Shown here piece by piece: positions 58,737 through 64,000 of a stretch of DNA of 64,000 nucleotides. Position 1 is the first letter of the stretch. Each line of letters opens with the position of its first letter. This DNA is from Siphonodentalium dalli (Eukaryota > Mollusca > Scaphopoda > Gadilida > Siphonodentaliidae). The position numbers and the translations under genes are program-made. Below the pieces are notes generated by a model. The model worked only from the letters and a program-made list of their open reading frames with translations. It did not search any database and was not told the origin of the DNA. The DNA lies in contig CP136061.1 of NCBI GenBank assembly GCA_032622095.1, forward strand, positions 21,890,991-21,954,990. The letters run 5' to 3'.

Positions 58737-60328
58737 TAGCGGGGTCGTCCTGTTCACCCGGCGGCTATTGTTTCGGGTAGGTGTTGGGGCAGGTGTGATA
58801 ATCCTCAACATCACAGAGCTGCCGACTATAGTTTTTATCATAATTGTTACGATGGCTAATTTCGACGGCGATGAGCGGCCGGACGATGAGGATAATTGGG
58901 GTTTTTGGAAAATTCAAAACTCGAGGAATACAGCGCGTAGAGGGCTCATTTTGGTGTCTAACGAAAGGCCGATATTCGCCCTATCCATACATATTAACCC
59001 CGCCACTGAAAAGACACCGGAAGTTGCATTATGAACTCTCTTGAAATGTCTGAAGGATGTTCGGGTGTGAGCAAGATAACACCAACTGCAGTTTTCGGTT
59101 TGTCGTTCTTGGACCAATTGTGTCGTGGTGATTCCATAGCTGGCGGCCATGGCTCCCTTCCACCCAGAACTCGGTGATGTAATCCGTGAACTTGGTGACG
59201 TTTTCTTCGAGACCTGTGTTGCTTGTCGCAGGGTAATCGTCCAGCGCTTCGAACCAGGCATCACCAACCATCTCGACAGGAACCATAGGGAGGGCTAGAG
59301 CTCTTCTTATGAGGGTCTTTTGGTCGTTGCCTTCAGTGTCTTCGTATAGCTGCTGTAGGTGGCATTTCTTAACATTCTTCAGCACTGCTTGGCCGTAATG
59401 GAATAGGCATCCTTTCATTGTAGCTGACGGAAATGTAGCTGCCAGGGCGTTTTGGGCAGCTATCTCACGTTCCATCACAGAAGATCGTTCCGGCAACAGC
59501 TAAATTTTCTAGATTTTCTCTGGTTGCGAATATCAGAATCTTTTCAGCATGGTTAAATTATAAACATTAATAGAGTTATTACTTGCTTAGTATTCTCTAT
59601 TCTTTAATAATAATTATAATATATATAATATAACATTACACCAGTTTTACTTTAGTTATTACTTGCTTAGTTTTCTTTCTGAATACTAATATAAAGAGCG
59701 TTGCCAGATTAATGAGAATGCGAAATTAAATTTACTCAGTACATACTTCCTATTTCTTCCTGGTATAGCGTTGTTACTGGCTTGTTACTTGTCTTAACAA
59801 GCTTTTTGAGGTCTGCAATCCAGGAATCTGCTGCTACTTGGTTGAAATCAAGTTCGTGGTTATGGTTGCCGCTGTTGGATATCACCATATCGTTCTCAGT
59901 GTTGGTGGTTGCACGGCAGTCTTTCTTGCAACATCGCCAATGAATTCGATCATTTCTCCTTGATTTAACGGAGAATTTGTAGTCATCATATACCAGATAC
60001 TTTCCACCTCTAGTATTTGGAATATAATTTACGTTCACTTGTGTGCTTGCCATCGTGTTTATGTCAGACCAGGGAATCTAACAGTATATATATTCAGTAG
60101 TGAACTCTACTTAAAACACTGATAATAATTCATAATACATCTTTACAAACAAATAATAAAACGTGTAAAATAAATAAACTGAATGTGGCTCACGCTATTA
60201 AACGTTATTCACCAACAACAGTTATGGACTGTGACAACACTGGACCGCAGGTGTTTTGATATGGACTATAATCTCCGCCGGCCAAGTCGTTAATCTCTGC
60301 CTGCCGGGTAGACAGGATATACCCGTTA
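58737..60328 (-). mobile_element. Decayed Mutator-like (MULE) transposon
   Basis: Inverted ends TAGCGGGGTCGTCCTGTTCA and (inverse of right) TAACGGGTATATCCTGTCTA agree over about 30 bp. They enclose about 1.6 kb containing FLYWCH and MULE coding remnants in minus orientation. No target duplication was recognised. Confidence 0.75.
59029..60053 (-). pseudogene. FLYWCH-MULE transposase remnant
   Basis: The N-terminal frame 60053-59736 holds a FLYWCH-type zinc finger: YLVYDDYKFSV, HWRCCKKDCRA and NHNHELD, with two Cys and two His in place. The frame 59496-59029 holds the C-terminal half of a MULE transposase (GCLFHYGQAVLKNV, FTDYITEFWV, GPRTTN). Only about 240 bp separate them, so the first half of the catalytic domain is deleted. 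It is a dead transposase. Confidence 0.8.
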
Positions 60329-60734
60329 TTAGCTGAACTTTACTTTGTAAAGTTTGAGCTATTGCCATGGCTTGGTATCCGCCGTACATGTCTGCGTGTG
60401 TGCATGTGTGAGGCGTCAACAATACAGGCTACAGGTCGTACCTTTGGTCGGATCATTATAAAATTTAGATGTAGATGGGAACGAGTCATTTTGGGGTCAT
60501 TCGGAAAAAAAACATGGCCACCAGTGGCCATCTTGGATTTCAAAATTCAATCCATTAGCATGGGCTACAGGTCATACTGTTCGTCTATTACATTTACCTT
60601 TGCATGTATCAATTTTAAGCTTGTCTATTGAGAAAACTTGCTTTATACTAAAGTATACAAAAATAATTGTTCAAGTTACCGGTATTAAATATTGAAAAAT
60701 GTCTATCTTCCACATGATATTGATTTTTGTGTGA

Positions 60735-60890
60735 GAATTTATATGTTTCCGCCACACGATGACCACACACTTCTATTCGGCCTGCACTATTATTACATTT
60801 TTCTGTGAGAATTGATATGTTTCCACCACACGATGACCACTCTATTCCGGCCTGCACTATTATTACATTTTTCAGAAATTTCCGCTCTGC
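60735..60890. repeat. Tandem duplication of 75-80 bp
   Basis: Two copies of GTGAGAATT-ATATGTTTCC, CCACACGATGACCAC and GGCCTGCACTATTATTACAT. Confidence 0.88.
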
Positions 60891-61090
60891 ACTGCTCTGC
60901 ACTTCTATTTGACACACAAGAGTACACGAAAAAAGAGATTGACTTTGTTCTTATTTTCATTATTAATAATTTTCCAATAATGCAACAGAACGCGGTACGC
61001 CCAATTAATTACATCCCTTAAATTAGGATGGGGACAGCTATTCATTGGAGATATATTGAAAATATTCCTAATTACATTTTATACCAATGT

Positions 61091-61359
61091 ACTAAAAGCA
61101 AGCCTTGAAATAGGGTGTCTGTCATTTGCAGAATGAGGTCCCCAGAGGGTGAATATAGTGATGCTACCCCGCATAGCGGGCTAGCATCACCAAATTCACC
61201 TCTGGGGACCTCATTCTGCTTACACCTCAGCAGAATGAGGTCCCCAGAGGGTGAATTTGGTGATGCTAGCCCGCTATGCGGGGTAGCATCACTAAATTCA
61301 CCCTCTGGGGACCTCATTCTGCAAATGACAGACACCCTATTTCAAGACTTGACTAAAAG
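61091..61359. mobile_element. CAAGCC-family MITE with 8-bp target duplication
   Basis: The 253-bp element 61099-61351 is flanked by ACTAAAAG at 61091-61098 and 61352-61359. It is nearly the same as 15868-16121, indicating recent transposition. Confidence 0.92.
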
Positions 61360-63563
61360 TACCCTGTTGTCCCCACAACTGATAGTGTGGTCGTTGAAGC
61401 AGAATTTGGGGATCAACCCGGAATGAATTGGATACAAGCTGATGTTGGTGTCAATCGACACGGAAAAGCCTCAGGAACAACATATCCAAAATCCGCAAAA
61501 ATCCGCTGTGGGGAAACTTTGTTATCCAAGATGGCGTCCAACATGGTTGTCTATACTACATCAGTTCTCGAAACAAGTCATTATACGATATATTGTGGCA
61601 TCGGAATTACGCCGTTATACCAGTTTGTGTTAAATTATAGCACAGGAGCGAATAGAGTGACACGCACAGAAAATTATACAATCGTGGCCATGAAATGGCT
61701 GTCAAAGTGGCCACAACTGCAAGCAATACAACAAAGAAAGCAACATATTGGATAACCACATATGAGTGAAAATATGTATTGATAATATACAAGTCGGTTG
61801 TTGAATATCTTTAAAGGTACATACATCATTAAACAGATCCATCTGAAGGATTTATTGGCCACTGCACCGCAAGTCAAACCCCAATGATTTGCGTCTTTAA
61901 AGTTTGGGTGTTCTGCTTATCCAACATCCAATTGTCGGGCCAAAAATAATAATATCGGACATGCAACACACGAACTAATGTTTCGCCTCACAGTTCATGG
62001 TAGTTTCATTCGGAATGAGGATTAATTTTTGAATGTAACGCCGAAATTTAAGTGCACACTCTAGCGGTCTAATTAAATGTTAGTTATATTTCCGGAATTG
62101 TCAACACTCCCGGTGATATTAAACAATACATATTTGTAGCAATGCTTATTATACTGTAAAGAAACACTTATATCTTCAATAGATTAGCACCACGTCTCAC
62201 CAGATCAAAGAGACGGTACAACACACATTGTATGTAAGACTAATTTTCATGCTGCTAACAAACCGTGTTCTTAGTAGACAATTTTGTTCAAATTACTTCA
62301 ATCACAACTTTACAACTGGAATATGCAGCTACGCAATGCACACTATTAGTTTTCAGTATATTTTTGTTTGAAAATATCTTACCATTACCACCCACATAAT
62401 CATGCTAAATATCGAGTGATCACCGTTTAAGATGTTATTTCAACGTTAAACATTCACGCAATAGTATTAATTGTGGTTCTGTGTGTAGCAGCTATGTGTA
62501 ACATTAGGGAGAAGGAGTAAACGTGGTGATGCGGTTGAAGAAAATGTAGTAAGTTTCGCGTAGATGTGGCCTTGGTGAATTCAACCAAATATAATTTCCA
62601 GGTATAAACACAGTCTTTGTCACAGAGTATGTAGGCAATTTTGGTCAAGTTTAGAATTTATTGACGATAGTCTATGGTACTCCTTCGTGTTTTAATATAT
62701 TTAGTTCATGGTATACCACCATGCATTCTTGTGATAAAAGCGAAATATTCGTGTTTTATCACTTGATCTGAGGCAACTATGACCAATATTTTGAGACACG
62801 ACAATGGAATATACGCATTTTACCCAGTACTATATGAATATCTTTCATACCGTTTTATATCAGTTAATTTTTAAAGGTTTCATGCTGTAGATATCAAAAT
62901 AAATGATGATCGGTCACATTCGTGAGACTGCTCGGAGTACACATTTTTCTGCTTCTAGAAAAAGGTCTCATAGTCAATACATCTCTACTAAATCCCATTT
63001 AGCTGTTTAATTACACATACATCACACGATTCAAGATAACCAGTACAGAAAAAACTGCGTTATGTTTCCGTTTCTGGGCGTACAAGAGTCAAGATTTAAC
63101 CGTTTCATAAGACCCTGGTTTCGCTTGCTCTCTCGTGAGATACATCAGAGATATTTCGTACATCTCTAATCAAAGGTTTCTCTTATACTCTGCAATCTTT
63201 CTTCCTCGCATAATTCGTGAGTTTGTTCACTCGTATAGGACTAGCTCATTCGATTTTGTCCATTTTGGTGGCCATTTTGGGAAATACATTCTACAGATAT
63301 GGTTTACGACAAAGCATTCTTTGTATATATTTCAATTTATTACGAATTTGGCATTAATTGGAGCGCCTACCGCAGAAATTCAGTATTTTGCGATAACAAC
63401 AGACATTATGGACGCCATCTTGGATCCTGAATTTTCCCATGAGCGGATTTTGGATATGTTGTTCCTGGTGTTTTTCCGCGTCGAATAACACAAAAATCAG
63501 CTTGTATCCAATTTATTCCGGGTTCAACTCTCCAACGACCACACTATGAATAGGAAACCCTGT
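61360..63563. mobile_element. 2.2-kb foldback element with long diverged arms
   Basis: 61380-61560 reversed matches 63375-63545 (GGATACAAGCTGAT, AACAACATATCCAAAATCCG, TCCAAGATGGCGTCCA), and weaker similarity continues inward to about 61730 and 63230. The outermost matching blocks are near ACCCTGTTG and its counterpart AAACCCTG. The centre (about 61800-63100) is AT-rich with no transposase recognised. It starts directly at the target duplication of the preceding MITE. Confidence 0.7.
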
Positions 63564-63710
63564 AGCAGAAGTCTGATGTGCTTAATCATGGTGCAAATGG
63601 TCTCGTGGAGTTGACTCGTGGTCAGATTTCAGGGATATTGTATGATAATGTGCGGATCATGATTCATGAGTCAAGTAGGAATCTCTGTAGAAATTAGTAA
63701 TATTAAACTT

Positions 63711-63860
63711 AGTCACGTGCGGTCACATGTGATCACATGTGGTCATGTGCGGTTATGACCTACACATGACATCACTAGATTCCATGTTGGATTAGTGATA
63801 GTATGACCAGCATGTGATATCATGTGATGTCAGGTGATGTTATGTGATGTTATATGATTG
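63711..63860. repeat. Low-complexity GTCACATGTGATCACATG stretch
   Basis: Many overlapping CACATG, CATGTG and GATGTTATGTGAT motifs, partly palindromic. No unit length is conserved. Confidence 0.7.
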
Positions 63861-64000
63861 GTCAAAATCATGAGGGCATTTTTCTCCTGCATAAAAGCAT
63901 TGGTAAAATGACCATTGGTGTGTTCAGTTCAGCTCGCCTTACCTTACTTACAAGAGGTTTCATACTGTGGTCTGAAATACACAGAGAGAGCTATTCAGTC

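Overview
This is a window of an animal nuclear genome, AT-rich with long repeat-filled introns, probably a marine invertebrate. Three genes are recognisable only as spliced exons. The dispersed repeats (tRNA-derived SINE with an ATT tail, Tx1/L1-like LINE, Penelope-like fragment, FLYWCH/MULE transposon, very many foldback MITEs) fit a mollusc or another lophotrochozoan, but the lineage is an inference. There is no prokaryotic gene organisation, and nearly all open frames of 60-130 codons here are chance or repeat-borne.

Layout. (1) 210-8767, plus strand: the last eight recognised coding exons of HAUS7, an augmin subunit; its N-terminus lies left of the window. (2) 8768-24250: intergenic DNA packed with foldback elements. 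(3) 24259-34567, minus strand: the last three exons of an SLC37A3-like sugar-phosphate transporter, convergent with HAUS7. Its introns hold a SINE, several MITEs and a 4.5-kb element with inverted ends. (4) 34650-41659: about 117 copies of a 60-bp satellite, ending at a 100-base assembly gap (41660-41759). (5) 41763-52200: further MITEs, palindromic arrays and a compound repeat at 47418-49250; the 5-prime exons of SLC37A3 should lie on this side but were not found. (6) 52316-52537, plus strand: the first coding exon of AASS (mitochondrial lysine catabolism); its later exons are not visible and probably lie right of the window. (7) 53173-63563: LINE, Penelope-like and MULE remnants and a 2.2-kb foldback element.

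The three genes have no evident shared pathway (spindle microtubule nucleation, sugar-phosphate transport, lysine degradation).

The most unusual signal is that tandem arrays sit on exon borders. HAUS7 exon 734-795 has its 3-prime part and its 5-prime splice site repeated six times at 70 bp; each copy keeps an AG, an open 47-nt segment in the right phase and a GTTAGT donor, so each could replace the exon's end without breaking frame. SLC37A3 exon 26861-26926 has its donor side in four 47-bp copies and its acceptor side in three copies of about 77 bp. HAUS7 exon 5202-5301 has an eight-copy 35-bp array running to its acceptor. A second theme is MITE structure: near-perfect hairpins of about 70 nt shared by MITEs with different ends, and two MITEs lying between long direct duplications.
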